DNA of 64,000 nucleotides from Pelagibius sp965227505. GTDB taxonomy: Bacteria > Pseudomonadota > Alphaproteobacteria > Kiloniellales > Kiloniellaceae. Positions 1-8,686 of the stretch are shown here, one piece after another. Where the stretch lies: contig NZ_OZ245757.1 in assembly GCF_965227505.1 (NCBI RefSeq), positions 310,001-374,000 on the forward strand. The letters are read 5' to 3'. Position numbers and translations under genes: made by a program. The notes under the pieces are model-generated. The model was given only the letters and a program-made list of their open reading frames with translations, was not told the origin of the DNA and did no database searches. Each line of letters starts with the position of its first letter. The first letter of the stretch is position 1.

Positions 1-2
1 AC

Positions 3-116
3 GGCATCGGCCTCTGGGCCGAACTCCATGCCTTGAGGGACATTGCCGCGGCGGAAGAGGTCACACTCCGCTACACCAACATAGCCGAGTATCGCGCCGC
101 GGACCTGATTATCTAA
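3..116 (+). CDS. C-terminal end of a protein cut by the window edge
   Basis: An open frame enters from the left edge and ends at TAA 114-116, giving about 37 C-terminal residues that begin GIGLWAELHALRDIA and end YRAADLII. The stop is followed by a 167-bp gap and then a second uncharacterised gene on the same strand. The GxGLW.. helix followed by a short V-T-L-R-Y strand is faintly like the end of a STAS fold, but the piece is too short to assign. Seen: an open frame with good codon use. Inferred: it is the tail of a real gene. Confidence 0.5.
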   Translation, partial: GIGLWAELHALRDIAAAEEVTLRYTNIAEYRAADLII

Positions 117-283
117 CGGCGCGATTACCCGGCCCCCGCATCACCTGTAAGTATATGTCCTGCGGGGACTTTTCTGTTCTGGAAAGGAAAATTAAACCTA
201 GTCCGTGATTGAATCCCAGTGTCGGCGGGCACACTGGCCCGTCTCTCCGCCGAGCGGAAACAGGGGCGATTGGGACCTTCTCG

Positions 284-859
284 ATGACTTCATCAGGACC
301 GCAGGCCTTGGCAACGGCTGCCGACAACGCCGCCGGCTCCGCCGATGAAGCCGCGCCCAAAGCCGCCAATGCCGACACCCGCCAGGCCTACACCGGCACG
401 TATCGCCTGCTGGTGAAGGGTAAAAACATTAATGAGGACACCCTGTTGGCGACTGATTATCTCAATCACTTCAACGAGATAATCATGCTTCTCGAGATGG
501 TTCCTTCGATGCCGGAGTGCTTTGAGGACTGCCAGGAATGGCAGCCCAAGGACTACGCCGATCACTTCCGGGACAGCTGTTTCTCCGATGCGGAACTGGC
601 CATCCTGGCCTACGAGAACGCGCCCCGGAACTACCGGCAGGCCTTTGACGCCACGGTTGATCAGATGAATCGCCTGATTGCCGATTCCATGCCGAAGATC
701 AAGGCGGCCGTCGACGCCGGCGAAGAAGGCCCCTTGCAATTGACCGTCGAAGGGGTCACGCGCAGGCTGCAAAGCTTCGTCGACGTCGCTTCCTCGATCA
801 TCAACGGCAACATGGACACCCTGGACCAGACGCAGATCGACAGTGTCATGAACGGCTGA
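284..859 (+). CDS. conserved-looking hypothetical protein, 191 aa
   Basis: Function not recognised. I chose ATG 284; the frame is open back to TTG 209, but those extra residues look non-coding. After an Ala-rich, probably disordered N-terminus (residues 1-35) the protein is mostly helical and acidic, with a block holding two nearby cysteines (MPECFEDCQEW, near residue 77) and a third at FRDSCFSDAELA. There is no signal peptide or membrane segment, so it is probably cytosolic. It follows the partial gene at 3-116 by 167 bp and may share its transcript. It converges with the MocR gene at 909-2402. Confidence 0.6.
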   Translation: MTSSGPQALATAADNAAGSADEAAPKAANADTRQAYTGTYRLLVKGKNINEDTLLATDYLNHFNEIIMLLEMVPSMPECFEDCQEWQPKDYADHFRDSCFSDAELAILAYENAPRNYRQAFDATVDQMNRLIADSMPKIKAAVDAGEEGPLQLTVEGVTRRLQSFVDVASSIINGNMDTLDQTQIDSVMNG

Positions 860-908
860 TCCGTTCCTGGTTGGCCCATTCCGGGCTGGCCTCTCCCAGG
901 TTGCCGCC

Positions 909-2402
909 TCAGGCCCGATGCAGCAGATCGCTGCCGGGGCGCCTGTCGATCAATTTCCGCAAGGCCTGCAGGCCCGGCAGAATACTGTCCGGCTTCACGG
1001 AAGAGAAACCCAGACGCATGAAGTTGCGCGGCGGCTTCTTCGAAAGGAAATGCAGTGAACCGGGCTCGATCACGATTCCCTCGCCCAGGGCTTCGCGGGC
1101 CAGGACGTCCGTATCCAGACTGCGCGGTCCTTCGAGCCAGAAGCTGGTTCCGCCGCAGGACGGGCGCGGCGCAAACTGCGGCAGATACCTGGCCAGCCCC
1201 TCCCCCATGATTTCCCAGCGCGTGCGGAAGTCACGCTGGAGGCGATGGACCAAGGCGTCATAATGTCCGCCGGCGATGAACAGCGCCATGGTCCGTTGAT
1301 TGTTGGTGGCCGGGTGGCGCAGCATCAGCCGGCGCAGCATCCGGGCCTCGTGGATGAACTCCTCGGCGCCGACCATGTAGCCCATGCGCAGGCCCGGGCC
1401 CAGGTACTTGGAAAAGCTGCCGATGTAGATGACGCGGCCGGAGCGGTCCATGGCCTTCAGCGCCGTGGTCGGCGCGTGCAGAAAGTTCGCCTCCGCCTCG
1501 TAGTCGTCCTCGATCACCAGGAAGTCGGATTTCTGGGCACGCTCCAGAAGCGCCATGCGCCGCTCCAGCGGCAGCGTGACGGTGGTCGGCGACTGGTGGC
1601 TCGGCGTCACGTAGGCGCAGGCGCAGCCGTCCAGGCGGTGATCCACCACGATCCCTTCCTGGTCGACCGGAATGGGGCGGACCTGGGTTCCGTTGAGCGC
1701 GAAGATGTTGCGGGTATCGACGTAGCCGGGGTTTTCCACCGCCAGCGTGCGCCCCGGCCCCGCCAGGAGCTCGGCAATCAGGAACAGCGCATTCTGCGCG
1801 CCCAGGGTGATGAGGATCTCAGAGGGAGCGGCCTTGATGCCGCGGCGCGGCAGCACGCGGGTTCTGATCTCCTCGATCAGGCGGGAGTCGTCCTCATTGA
1901 AGTTGTCTTCGGTCCACTTCTGGATTGCTTCGACGCCCAGCGCCTGGCGCGAGCACATGCGCCAGGTCGAAACCGGAAAGAGGTTCGGGTCCGGCTGGCC
2001 GTAGATGAAGGGATAGGGATAGCGCCGCCAGTTGCGCGGCTTTTCAACGTGGACAAGCTCGGAAGGGCGCAGGCGCAGGCGGTGCCACCAGTCGACCGAC
2101 TGGCCCGCCTCCGGTTCCGGGAAGCCGGCCTTGGTCTCGGTCTGCTGGAACACCATGTCCGTGTTGACGAAGTAGCCAACGCGCTCCCGCGAGACCAGCA
2201 GGCCCTCGTCGGCCAGCGCCTGATAGGCCAGCACCACGGTGTTGCGCGAGACCCCCAGCGACTGGGCAAGGCGGCGGCAGGACGGCAGGGGATCGCTGCC
2301 CGACAGGCGCCCGTCGATGATGGCATCGATCAACTGGCGGCGCAGCTGGGCCTGCAGCCCCAGATCGCTGTCATGACGCACGGGAAAGATGAAGTCGCGC
2401 AT
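909..2402 (-). CDS. MocR-family transcriptional regulator (GntR HTH fused to aminotransferase-like domain)
   Basis: A 497-aa MocR/PdxR-type regulator. Residues 10-80 form a GntR winged helix (LPSCRRLAQSLGVSRNTVVLAYQ, then the wing GLLVSRERVGYFV). Residues 120-480 are a fold-type-I aminotransferase domain with the PLP-binding lysine K332 (GSFSKYLGPGLRMGY) and the PLP-contacting aspartates near residues 299-300 (IEDDYEAE). Such proteins sense PLP or an amino compound and control vitamin B6, amine or amino-acid metabolism genes. No target is divergently adjacent; the nearest transport operon is the polyamine-type ABC system starting at 3079. The family is clear, but the effector and targets are unknown. 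Confidence 0.9.
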   Translation of the reverse strand: MRDFIFPVRHDSDLGLQAQLRRQLIDAIIDGRLSGSDPLPSCRRLAQSLGVSRNTVVLAYQALADEGLLVSRERVGYFVNTDMVFQQTETKAGFPEPEAGQSVDWWHRLRLRPSELVHVEKPRNWRRYPYPFIYGQPDPNLFPVSTWRMCSRQALGVEAIQKWTEDNFNEDDSRLIEEIRTRVLPRRGIKAAPSEILITLGAQNALFLIAELLAGPGRTLAVENPGYVDTRNIFALNGTQVRPIPVDQEGIVVDHRLDGCACAYVTPSHQSPTTVTLPLERRMALLERAQKSDFLVIEDDYEAEANFLHAPTTALKAMDRSGRVIYIGSFSKYLGPGLRMGYMVGAEEFIHEARMLRRLMLRHPATNNQRTMALFIAGGHYDALVHRLQRDFRTRWEIMGEGLARYLPQFAPRPSCGGTSFWLEGPRSLDTDVLAREALGEGIVIEPGSLHFLSKKPPRNFMRLGFSSVKPDSILPGLQALRKLIDRRPGSDLLHRA

Positions 2403-2515
2403 GGTCCTTTGCCTGCCGAGAGTGTCAAGTACTGGCCGGGTCAGGGGCCAGATTAGGGGCCCTGAGAGGGCGGCTCAAGTCCGCCCCTGCACGGCAACTC
2501 GGCCGCTTCCTCTAC

Positions 2516-2893
2516 CTAAGGTTCCAGCTCGCCCCGCGCTATGGCGCGGAAGTGGCGGCTGGCGCTCTGCCCCTCGTCCCGGCACCACGCCCTGAAGCCG
2601 CCCAGGCCGCGGTTGCGCCACTCCTCGTCGGCTTCCACCCAGCCCTTGATGCGCTGACGCCGGGCCGCTTCGGCATCCAGGCCCGCGCGTTCGGTAATCG
2701 CCGCCAGCTCGCGGCGGAAACCGCGCTCTACCTCTGGGTCCAGAGTCCCGCAATAGCTTGTAACCGCGTAGTCATAAACCACGCGCGTCAGTCCCCGTTC
2801 GGCGGCAAGCGCAAGGGAGCCTGCGAGAACAGCTGCGGAAGCAGCCGAAAGCGCCGCAAATCCAGGCAACCTGAGGCTGGAGGCGAACCACAT
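2516..2893 (-). CDS. small exported hypothetical protein, 125 aa
   Basis: Start taken at the internal ATG 2893, because the longer frame to 3013 reads like non-coding sequence while from 2893 there is a hydrophobic N-terminus (LPGFAALSAASAAVLAGSLALA, given here only as a composition clue) resembling a signal peptide or anchor. The mature part is charged, with two cysteines (YAVTSYCGTLD and FRAWCRDEG) that could form a disulfide, and Trp-rich helices (GWVEADEEWRNRG). It is transcribed toward the MocR gene. No family is recognised; codon use and composition suggest it is real. Confidence 0.6.
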   Translation of the reverse strand: MWFASSLRLPGFAALSAASAAVLAGSLALAAERGLTRVVYDYAVTSYCGTLDPEVERGFRRELAAITERAGLDAEAARRQRIKGWVEADEEWRNRGLGGFRAWCRDEGQSASRHFRAIARGELEP

Positions 2894-3078
2894 ATTGCGG
2901 GTCCCCAAGGTCAAAGACAGACTGGCACCATGGGTGCTGAGGAGTTGGCCTTGACACCTTTCAAAGCCCACTGCCAGAGTTGGCCAAGGCTCTATCGCTA
3001 TAGCGCAAATCAATCAATAAATCGCCTGTCCGGGTCCGGGCGGCTATCCACACGGCATTGTCTGAGGGGAGAACGAGC

Positions 3079-4251
3079 GTGAGTACGAGACGGAAACTGA
3101 CATCCAGTATGAAGACCCACCAGGCGGCGCGGAGCTTTACGCGCCGGCGCCTGCTGAAGCAGGCCGCTGCCGGTGGTGCGATCGCCGCCGTGGCTCCGGC
3201 GATCGTCAGCCCCGCGGCGCTGGCCTCCTCGGGCGAGCTGGTGGTGATGAACTGGTCGGACTATCTGCCGAAGACCTTCCTCGATGGCTTTGAGAGCAAG
3301 ACCGGCATCAAGATCAAACACACGCCCTACGGCTCCAACGAGGAGCTGCTGAACAAGATGCGGGCCACCAAGGGCCGCGGCTTCGACCTCGTCGGCCCGA
3401 CCGTCGACCGCGCCGGCGAATGGAAGCCCCTGGGCCTCCTTCAGCCCTTCGACATGAACCGCATCGACACCTCCAATGTCGTCCCGGGTCTGCTCAAGGG
3501 CTCGACGGATGGCTGGACATGGGACGGCGGCAATCATCACCTGCCCTACCACTGGGGCACGGAGGCCCTGGCCTGGCGCACCGACAAGTGGCAGCGGGAC
3601 TACGCCGACCTGTCCTACGGCGATCTCTGGTCCGACGATCTCAAAGGCAAGGTCATGGGCCGTCCGCACTCCATGATGCTGGGCATCGGCCTCTACCTCG
3701 ATGCCTCCGGGCAGGTGCCATCCAACCGCATGCTCGATGCCTACAAGGACGAAGAGAGCATGCGCCGCATCTGGGACGAGATCACCAAGTTCGCCGTCGA
3801 GCACAAACCCTGGGTGAAGCAGTTCTGGAACGACGCCGACGCCCAGATCAACGGCTTCATGCAGAACGACGTGGTGCTGGGCCAGACCTGGGATGGTCCG
3901 CCGCTGCGCCTGAAGTCGGAAGGCAACCCGGTGACCTACATGGCGCCGCAGGAAGGCGCCCTCACCTGGCTCGATGGACTGACGATGCCCATCGGCGCCA
4001 AGAACATCGACGAGATCTACGAATACATCAACTACGTCTACGATCCCGAAGTGAATGGCCTCATCGCCAACGAGACCGGCTACAACCCGGTCGCGGTCGG
4101 TGCCGAGAACCATCTCTCCGAGGCCAGCAAGAAGAACTTCTCGGAAGCCTATCCCGGCGATGCGCTCGACCGCCTGTGGTGGTGGCCGCCGTCGGAGCCC
4201 TGGTACACCGAGATCCGCGCCGAATACCGCGACAAGTTCGTCGCCGCCTAA
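3079..4251 (+). CDS. polyamine-type ABC transporter periplasmic binding protein (PotD/PotF-like)
   Basis: Solute-binding protein of a spermidine/putrescine-type importer (bacterial extracellular solute-binding family 1/8). I chose GTG 3079 because it has GAGGGGAGA at 3064-3072; ATG 3109 is an alternative. The N-terminus carries a twin-arginine signal (TRRRLLKQAA) with an Ala-rich hydrophobic stretch, so it is probably exported folded by Tat. The mature part opens with LVVMNWSDYLPKTFLDGFE, the characteristic start of PotD-like proteins. It leads the operon with the ATPase and two permeases, separated from the ATPase gene by a strong hairpin. Polyamine specificity is inferred from family only; other cationic or opine-like ligands are possible. 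Confidence 0.9.
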   Translation: MSTRRKLTSSMKTHQAARSFTRRRLLKQAAAGGAIAAVAPAIVSPAALASSGELVVMNWSDYLPKTFLDGFESKTGIKIKHTPYGSNEELLNKMRATKGRGFDLVGPTVDRAGEWKPLGLLQPFDMNRIDTSNVVPGLLKGSTDGWTWDGGNHHLPYHWGTEALAWRTDKWQRDYADLSYGDLWSDDLKGKVMGRPHSMMLGIGLYLDASGQVPSNRMLDAYKDEESMRRIWDEITKFAVEHKPWVKQFWNDADAQINGFMQNDVVLGQTWDGPPLRLKSEGNPVTYMAPQEGALTWLDGLTMPIGAKNIDEIYEYINYVYDPEVNGLIANETGYNPVAVGAENHLSEASKKNFSEAYPGDALDRLWWWPPSEPWYTEIRAEYRDKFVAA

Positions 4252-4278
4252 GGCCGGTTGCGGTAAGTTCTGCATAGC

Positions 4279-4304
4279 GGGTCCCGGCCTTCCGGCCGGG
4301 ACCC
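4279..4304 (+). terminator. strong intercistronic hairpin after the binding-protein gene
   Basis: A perfect 11-bp stem (GGGTCCCGGCC / GGCCGGGACCC) with loop TTCC, followed by TCTTGCC rather than a full U-tract. It lies 28 bp after the binding-protein stop and before the ATPase gene. In binding-protein-first operons such hairpins usually protect the upstream message or end most transcripts, so that the binding protein is made in excess over the membrane parts; that role is inferred here. Confidence 0.65.
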
Positions 4305-4415
4305 TCTTGCCGTGAGACCAAGAGCTGTCGTTTCAGCACCCGGCAAAGAGGTGCAGCGGTCTTGCGGCAATCCCGCGGTCTTCGCGGAACAGGGATGTAA
4401 GGGGGACAGGCTGGC

Positions 4416-5507
4416 ATGAGCGCCGATGTCGAGCTCGACCACGTAACGATTCGCTTTGGCGAATTCACGGCGGTACACGACGCCGATCTGAAGATCGAAG
4501 ACGGCGAGTTCTTTAGCTTCCTCGGGCCGTCCGGTTGCGGCAAGACAACCATTCTGCGCGCCATCTCCGGCTTTCTGGAGCCGACCAGCGGCGCCGTTCG
4601 TATCGGTGGGCGCGACATGCAGGGGATCGGGCCCAACAAGCGGCCCACGGCGCTGATCTTTCAGAACCTTGCACTGTTTCCGCTGATGTCGGTCGCCGAC
4701 AACATCGCATTCGGTCTGGAAGTGCGCGGCGTCGACAAGGCGGCGCGGCGCAAGCGGGCCGATGAGCTGCTGGAGTTGACCGCGCTTGACGGTCAAGGCG
4801 ACAAGAAGGTCAGTGAGCTTTCCGGCGGTCAGAAGCAGCGCGTCGCCATCGCCCGGGCGCTTGCCGTGGAACCCGATGTGCTGCTGCTCGACGAGCCGCT
4901 CTCGGCGCTGGACCTCAAACTGCGCCAGCACATGCGTACCGAGCTGCGCGCGATCCAACAGCGGGTCGGCATCACATTCATCTACATCACCCACGATCAG
5001 GGTGAGGCCCTTACGATGTCCGACCGCATTGCGGTCATGAGCGACGGGGTGATCCAACAGGTCGGCAGCGGCACGGAGGTCTACGAAGACTCCCAGACGG
5101 CCTTCGTCGCCTCCTTCGTCGGGGAGAACAATCCCTTTTCTGGAAAAGTCGTCGGCCTGGAAGGTTCCCATGCCCTGGTCGATACAGCCTTCGGGCGCCT
5201 GCGCGGGCGCAATCTGCGGGACATGCAGGTCGGCCAGGAGGCCATGCTTTTCGTGCGCCCGGAATCCATAAGCCTGGCCAATGGGTCGGCAGGCGGGGAG
5301 AACGTCATCGAAAGCCAGGTGCTGCACAGCGAGTTCGAGGGGTCGTTCTTCTCGGTCTTCCTGCGCGGCGAAGGCACCAAGGACATCGTCATGTCCATGG
5401 CCAACTCCGGCGATCTGCCCGAGTTCACGGACGGCCAGGCCGCCAGGCTCGCGTTTCGGGCGGAACGGGCCCTGGTGCTGCCGGCCGGGGAAGTGGCCCA
5501 TGAGTAG
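4416..5507 (+). CDS. polyamine-type ABC transporter ATP-binding protein (PotA-like)
   Basis: A 363-aa ATPase that powers the importer at the inner membrane. Walker A is GPSGCGKTT (near residue 38), the signature is LSGGQKQRVAIARAL, and Walker B is LLLDEPLSALD, followed by the H-loop ITHDQGEA. Residues 240-360 form a C-terminal OB/TOBE regulatory domain, as in PotA and other CUT1-like ATPases. It sits between the binding-protein gene and the permeases on the same strand. Family assignment is secure; the transported substrate is inferred from the PotD-like partner. Confidence 0.93.
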   Translation: MSADVELDHVTIRFGEFTAVHDADLKIEDGEFFSFLGPSGCGKTTILRAISGFLEPTSGAVRIGGRDMQGIGPNKRPTALIFQNLALFPLMSVADNIAFGLEVRGVDKAARRKRADELLELTALDGQGDKKVSELSGGQKQRVAIARALAVEPDVLLLDEPLSALDLKLRQHMRTELRAIQQRVGITFIYITHDQGEALTMSDRIAVMSDGVIQQVGSGTEVYEDSQTAFVASFVGENNPFSGKVVGLEGSHALVDTAFGRLRGRNLRDMQVGQEAMLFVRPESISLANGSAGGENVIESQVLHSEFEGSFFSVFLRGEGTKDIVMSMANSGDLPEFTDGQAARLAFRAERALVLPAGEVAHE

Positions 5508-5522
5508 GTCCATAGCCCCCCG

Positions 5523-5552
5523 CCCGTCTGGTACCAGCCCGTCTGGTACCAG
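5523..5552. repeat. tandem 15-bp direct repeat carrying two CTGGTACCAG palindromes
   Basis: Two copies of a 15-bp unit (CCCGTCTGGTACCAG) lie in the 87-bp gap between the ATPase and first permease genes. Each contains the perfect palindrome CTGGTACCAG (5528-5537 and 5543-5552). A further imperfect direct repeat (CCCGGTTGA) follows. This may be an operator pair or a small local duplication. Confidence 0.5.
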
Positions 5553-5594
5553 CCCGGTTGAGCCCTACCCGGTTGACGGTGGGAGGCTCCGCTG

Positions 5595-6506
5595 ATGTCC
5601 GCCTTCTTCCAGCGCAACGGCGCGGTCATCTCCGCCTACCTGCTTCTGGCGGTCCTGTTCTGGGTGGTCATGATGATCGTCCTGCCGCAGGCCTACATGC
5701 TGAACTTCTCGTTCCGCCATGACCTGTTGCCGAACGAGATCGGCGGCCCCAAGGACGTCTACACCCTCAGCAACTACGAGTATCTGCTGTTCGGTCGGCC
5801 GGGCGACGAGGAGCTGTTCAACTACCTCCATCTGGAGGTTTTCCTGCGCACCATCATCGCGTCGATCTTCGTGACGCTGCTGAACTTTGCACTCTGCTAC
5901 CCCATCGCCTACTACATCGCCCAGGTCGCCAAGGGCGGCTATGCGCGCTCCATGATCCTTCTGCTGATCCTGCCCTTCTGGGTGAACGAGATTCTGCGCG
6001 CTTTTGCCTTCCGCATCCTCTTCGGCACCTCCGGCGTCATCAACGCCTTTCTCCAGACCATGGGCATCATCGATCAGCCGATCGATTTCATGCGCGCCGA
6101 CGTGGCGCTCTACGCAGGCCTGACCTATGCCTACATCCTCCTGATGGTCTTCCCGCTCTACAACGCGATCGAGAGCCTGGACCACAATCAGGTCGAGGCG
6201 GCGCGTGACCTGGGCTCCCCGTGGTGGCGCATTCACTGGCGGGTGGTGATGCCCCATGCCAAGGCCGGCATCGCCTCCGGCTGTACGCTGGTCTTCATGC
6301 TCGCTGCCGGCGCCCTGGCCGCGCCGCAGATCCTCGGTGGCCCGTCCAGCCTGTGGTTCACCCAGATCATTTACCAGTGGTTCAACACCGGCGGCAACTG
6401 GGCCCAGGGCTCGGCTTACGCCATCGTCCTGCTGCTCGCCTGCCTGGTTTTCGTCCTGACGGTGATGCGGCTCTTCAAGGTCAGCCTCGGGGAGATCGCA
6501 CGATGA
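5595..6506 (+). CDS. polyamine-type ABC transporter permease (PotB-like)
   Basis: A 303-aa inner-membrane permease with about six transmembrane helices; the first is near residues 10-34 (LLLAVLFWVVMMIVLPQAY). The EAA loop that docks the ATPase is visible as EAARDLGSPWWRIHWRVVMPHAKAG near residue 202. It shares an ATGA overlap with the second permease (6503-6506), so the two are translationally coupled and probably form a heterodimeric channel. Its substrate follows the PotD-like binding protein. Confidence 0.92.
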   Translation: MSAFFQRNGAVISAYLLLAVLFWVVMMIVLPQAYMLNFSFRHDLLPNEIGGPKDVYTLSNYEYLLFGRPGDEELFNYLHLEVFLRTIIASIFVTLLNFALCYPIAYYIAQVAKGGYARSMILLLILPFWVNEILRAFAFRILFGTSGVINAFLQTMGIIDQPIDFMRADVALYAGLTYAYILLMVFPLYNAIESLDHNQVEAARDLGSPWWRIHWRVVMPHAKAGIASGCTLVFMLAAGALAAPQILGGPSSLWFTQIIYQWFNTGGNWAQGSAYAIVLLLACLVFVLTVMRLFKVSLGEIAR

Positions 6507-7399
6507 CGTCGACCGGCATTCAAAGGCTGATGATCGCCTTCTACATCCTGCTGTTCTTTCTTTTTCTCTTCGCGCCCCTCTTCATGATGGGGGCTGCGGC
6601 CTTCAACGACGTGAACTTTCCGCAGGTCGTGCCCTGGCAGGGTTTCACGTTCAAGTGGTTCCCGGCTCTCTTCGACGACGAACTGATGATCGAAGGCTTC
6701 GTCAATTCGATCTGGATCGGGCTCGGCGTGGTCTGCCTGTCCGTGCCCATCGGGCTCGCCGCGGCCATCGTCATGACCCAGGTGCACCGGCGGCTGCAAC
6801 CGATCTACTACACCGTGGTGGTCTCGCCGGTGCTCATGCCCGGCGTGATCCTCGGCATTTCGACGTTGGTGTTCTGGGACAAGCTCGGCACCTTCATGGA
6901 CGCCGAGTACGAGAGCTTCTACTACAGCGGCATGTTCCTCACCATCATCGGCCAGTCGACCTTCATCTCGGCCTATACGATGCTGATCTTCCTGGCGCGC
7001 CTGCAGCGCTTCGACCGCACCCAGGAAGAAGCGGCCCTGGACCTGGGCGCGACCCACGTGCAGGTGTTCTGGAAGATTCTCATTCCCTTCCTGCGGCCGG
7101 CCATCTTCTCGGCGATGGGCCTCGCCTTCCTGACCTCCTTCGAAAACTACAATACGACTGTATTCACCATCCAGGCGGAGAGCACGCTGACGACCGTGCT
7201 GGCAGGCAAGGTGCGGATGGGGACCCAACCCGACCTGGCGGCTCTGGCAGTGCTGATCATCGCCGTGACGCTGGTCGGCGCCATCGCCATCGAGGTGGCG
7301 CAGCGGCGGGAGCGGCGAAAGGCAGAAGCCGCCCGGGCCGAGGCCAAGCGGCTGGACAACGCCACTGACATGGCGATGGCGGGCCAGCCCGCCCAGTAG
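6503..7399 (+). CDS. polyamine-type ABC transporter permease (PotC-like)
   Basis: The second permease, 298 aa, starting at ATG 6503 inside the stop region of the PotB-like gene. It has a hydrophobic N-terminal helix (FYILLFFLFLFAPLF) and about six membrane segments. The EAA loop EAALDLGATHVQVFWKILIPFLRPA lies near residue 177. After the last helix it ends in an unusually charged, Arg/Ala-rich cytosolic tail (QRRERRKAEAARAEAKR). It closes the four-gene operon; the next gene begins after 109 bp containing a large inverted repeat. Confidence 0.92.
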   Translation: MTSTGIQRLMIAFYILLFFLFLFAPLFMMGAAAFNDVNFPQVVPWQGFTFKWFPALFDDELMIEGFVNSIWIGLGVVCLSVPIGLAAAIVMTQVHRRLQPIYYTVVVSPVLMPGVILGISTLVFWDKLGTFMDAEYESFYYSGMFLTIIGQSTFISAYTMLIFLARLQRFDRTQEEAALDLGATHVQVFWKILIPFLRPAIFSAMGLAFLTSFENYNTTVFTIQAESTLTTVLAGKVRMGTQPDLAALAVLIIAVTLVGAIAIEVAQRRERRKAEAARAEAKRLDNATDMAMAGQPAQ

Positions 7400-7427
7400 G
7401 TTTGGCCCGGCTGCTTCGGATCAAAAC

Positions 7428-7469
7428 CGGGCCCGCTTGCCAAGAAAGTTGCGTCCTTTTGCGGGCCCG
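7428..7469 (+). terminator. inverted repeat after the ABC operon
   Basis: Nine-base arms CGGGCCCGC (7428-7436) and GCGGGCCCG (7461-7469) enclose a 24-nt loop. Because the arms are nearly self-palindromic they also read as a direct repeat. It lies between the permease gene and the ArsI-like gene. There is no U-tract after it, so it could be a terminator, an mRNA-processing hairpin or an operator for the next gene. Confidence 0.4.
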
Positions 7470-7508
7470 TGCGTCTAACCGGAAAAGCAACCCGGAAGGA
7501 GCGATCCC

Positions 7509-7946
7509 ATGCGCCTGCAACTGGCCCTTAACGTCCGCGACATCGATGCGGCGGTCGACTACTATTCCAAACTGTTCGGCGTGAAGCCGCACAAGCACTA
7601 CGACAGCTATGCGAACTTCGCGATCCAGGAACCGCCGCTCAAGCTGGTGCTCTTCAGGAACCCTGAGGCCAAGGAACGGCTGCATCATGTCGGTGTCGAG
7701 GTCATGGACGACAGCAGCATCAGAACGACGCTGCGCCGCCTCACCGAGGCCGGCGTGGTCGACGAGGTTCAGCGGGAGGAAACCTGCTGCCATGCCACCC
7801 AGGACAAGGTCTGGTCGCGCGAACCTGATGGCCTGCGCTGGGAGTGGTATCGGATCACCGACGACGCGCCGGTCGAGGCGCTGGACAGCCTGGGCAAGAC
7901 CTGCTGCACGGAGGCTGCGGGCGATGGCACCATCGGTTGCAGGTGA
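7509..7946 (+). CDS. ArsI/CadI-family metalloenzyme (VOC-fold, heavy-metal/organoarsenical)
   Basis: A 145-aa vicinal-oxygen-chelate protein closely matching the ArsI C-As lyase pattern: LQLALNV with Q4, LHHVGVE with H60 and LRWEWY with E112 as the probable Fe(II) ligands, plus the vicinal pair C93-C94 (ETCCHATQDKVW) that binds trivalent arsenicals in ArsI. Two more Cys pairs or singles sit in the tail (C132-C133, C144). ArsI removes methyl groups from methylarsenite; CadI members are cadmium-induced. AAGGAG precedes ATG 7509. A SigZ-like sigma factor follows 24 bp later. No arsR or efflux gene is adjacent, so the actual substrate is an inference. Confidence 0.88.
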   Translation: MRLQLALNVRDIDAAVDYYSKLFGVKPHKHYDSYANFAIQEPPLKLVLFRNPEAKERLHHVGVEVMDDSSIRTTLRRLTEAGVVDEVQREETCCHATQDKVWSREPDGLRWEWYRITDDAPVEALDSLGKTCCTEAAGDGTIGCR

Positions 7947-7970
7947 GTTCAACCCGATGGCGGAACCGCA

Positions 7971-8564
7971 ATGACGGAGGCGCGCGCGCTGACGGCGGAG
8001 TCCTGGGCGGACTTCGAAGGCCGGCTCAGGAGTTACGTGCGCCGGCGCGTCGCCCCCGCTGCGGTGGACGATGTCGTCGGGGGCATCCTGCTGCGCCTCG
8101 TCCAGCATCAGGACGATCTGATGGCGGCCCGCAATCCGGTGGCCTGGGCCTATCGGGTCGCTGCCAATGCCGTCACCGACCACCATCGCCGCAGTGCGAG
8201 CGAGCGCCAGGCGCTGACCCAACAGGCGCTGATACAGGTCTGGGAAGAGGGCACGGCCGAGCCCCATGCTGCCAATGACGAGTCTTCGGCAAGTGAGGAT
8301 CTGGCCCGCTGCCTGATCCCGCTTATCAAAGGTCTGCCGGCACCCTACGCGGAGGCGTTGCTGCTGACGGAGATCGAGGGTCTGACACAGTCAGCGGCGG
8401 CGGAGCGGCTCGGCCTGTCTCTCTCCGGCATGAAGTCCCGGGTCCAGCGCGGGCGGCACAAGCTCAAAGCCGCCCTCCTGGGCTGCTGCAGGGTACATAC
8501 AGACCGGCGCGGCGGCGTGGTCGACTACAGCTTCCGGCCCGGTGGCAAAGCGCTGCGCTGCTAG
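7971..8564 (+). CDS. SigZ-like RNA polymerase sigma factor (sigma-70 family, ECF type)
   Basis: A 197-aa ECF-type sigma factor. Region 2 spans about residues 8-78 (WADFEGRLRSYVRRRV through RNPVAWAYRVAANAVTDHHRR), and region 4 spans about 108-168, with the HTH LTQSAAAERLGLSLSGMKSRVQRGR. The C-terminal extension LLGCCRVHTDRRGGVVDY, with C172-C173, matches the Cys-containing tail typical of SigZ relatives. No anti-sigma gene is adjacent, so control may be direct, for example metal or thiol chemistry at the Cys pair; this is inference. It is placed 24 bp after the arsI-like gene, suggesting one transcript. Confidence 0.87.
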   Translation: MTEARALTAESWADFEGRLRSYVRRRVAPAAVDDVVGGILLRLVQHQDDLMAARNPVAWAYRVAANAVTDHHRRSASERQALTQQALIQVWEEGTAEPHAANDESSASEDLARCLIPLIKGLPAPYAEALLLTEIEGLTQSAAAERLGLSLSGMKSRVQRGRHKLKAALLGCCRVHTDRRGGVVDYSFRPGGKALRC

Positions 8565-8686
8565 CGTTTCGACGGCGGGACCTTCCTCTTCAGCGCCAAT
8601 TGCGGCGGCAAAATTCTCCGCTATGATTGGCGCAGAAGCGACCACCGCGGCAACGCCGGTGGCATCAAGAACAGGGGAAGGCAAAC

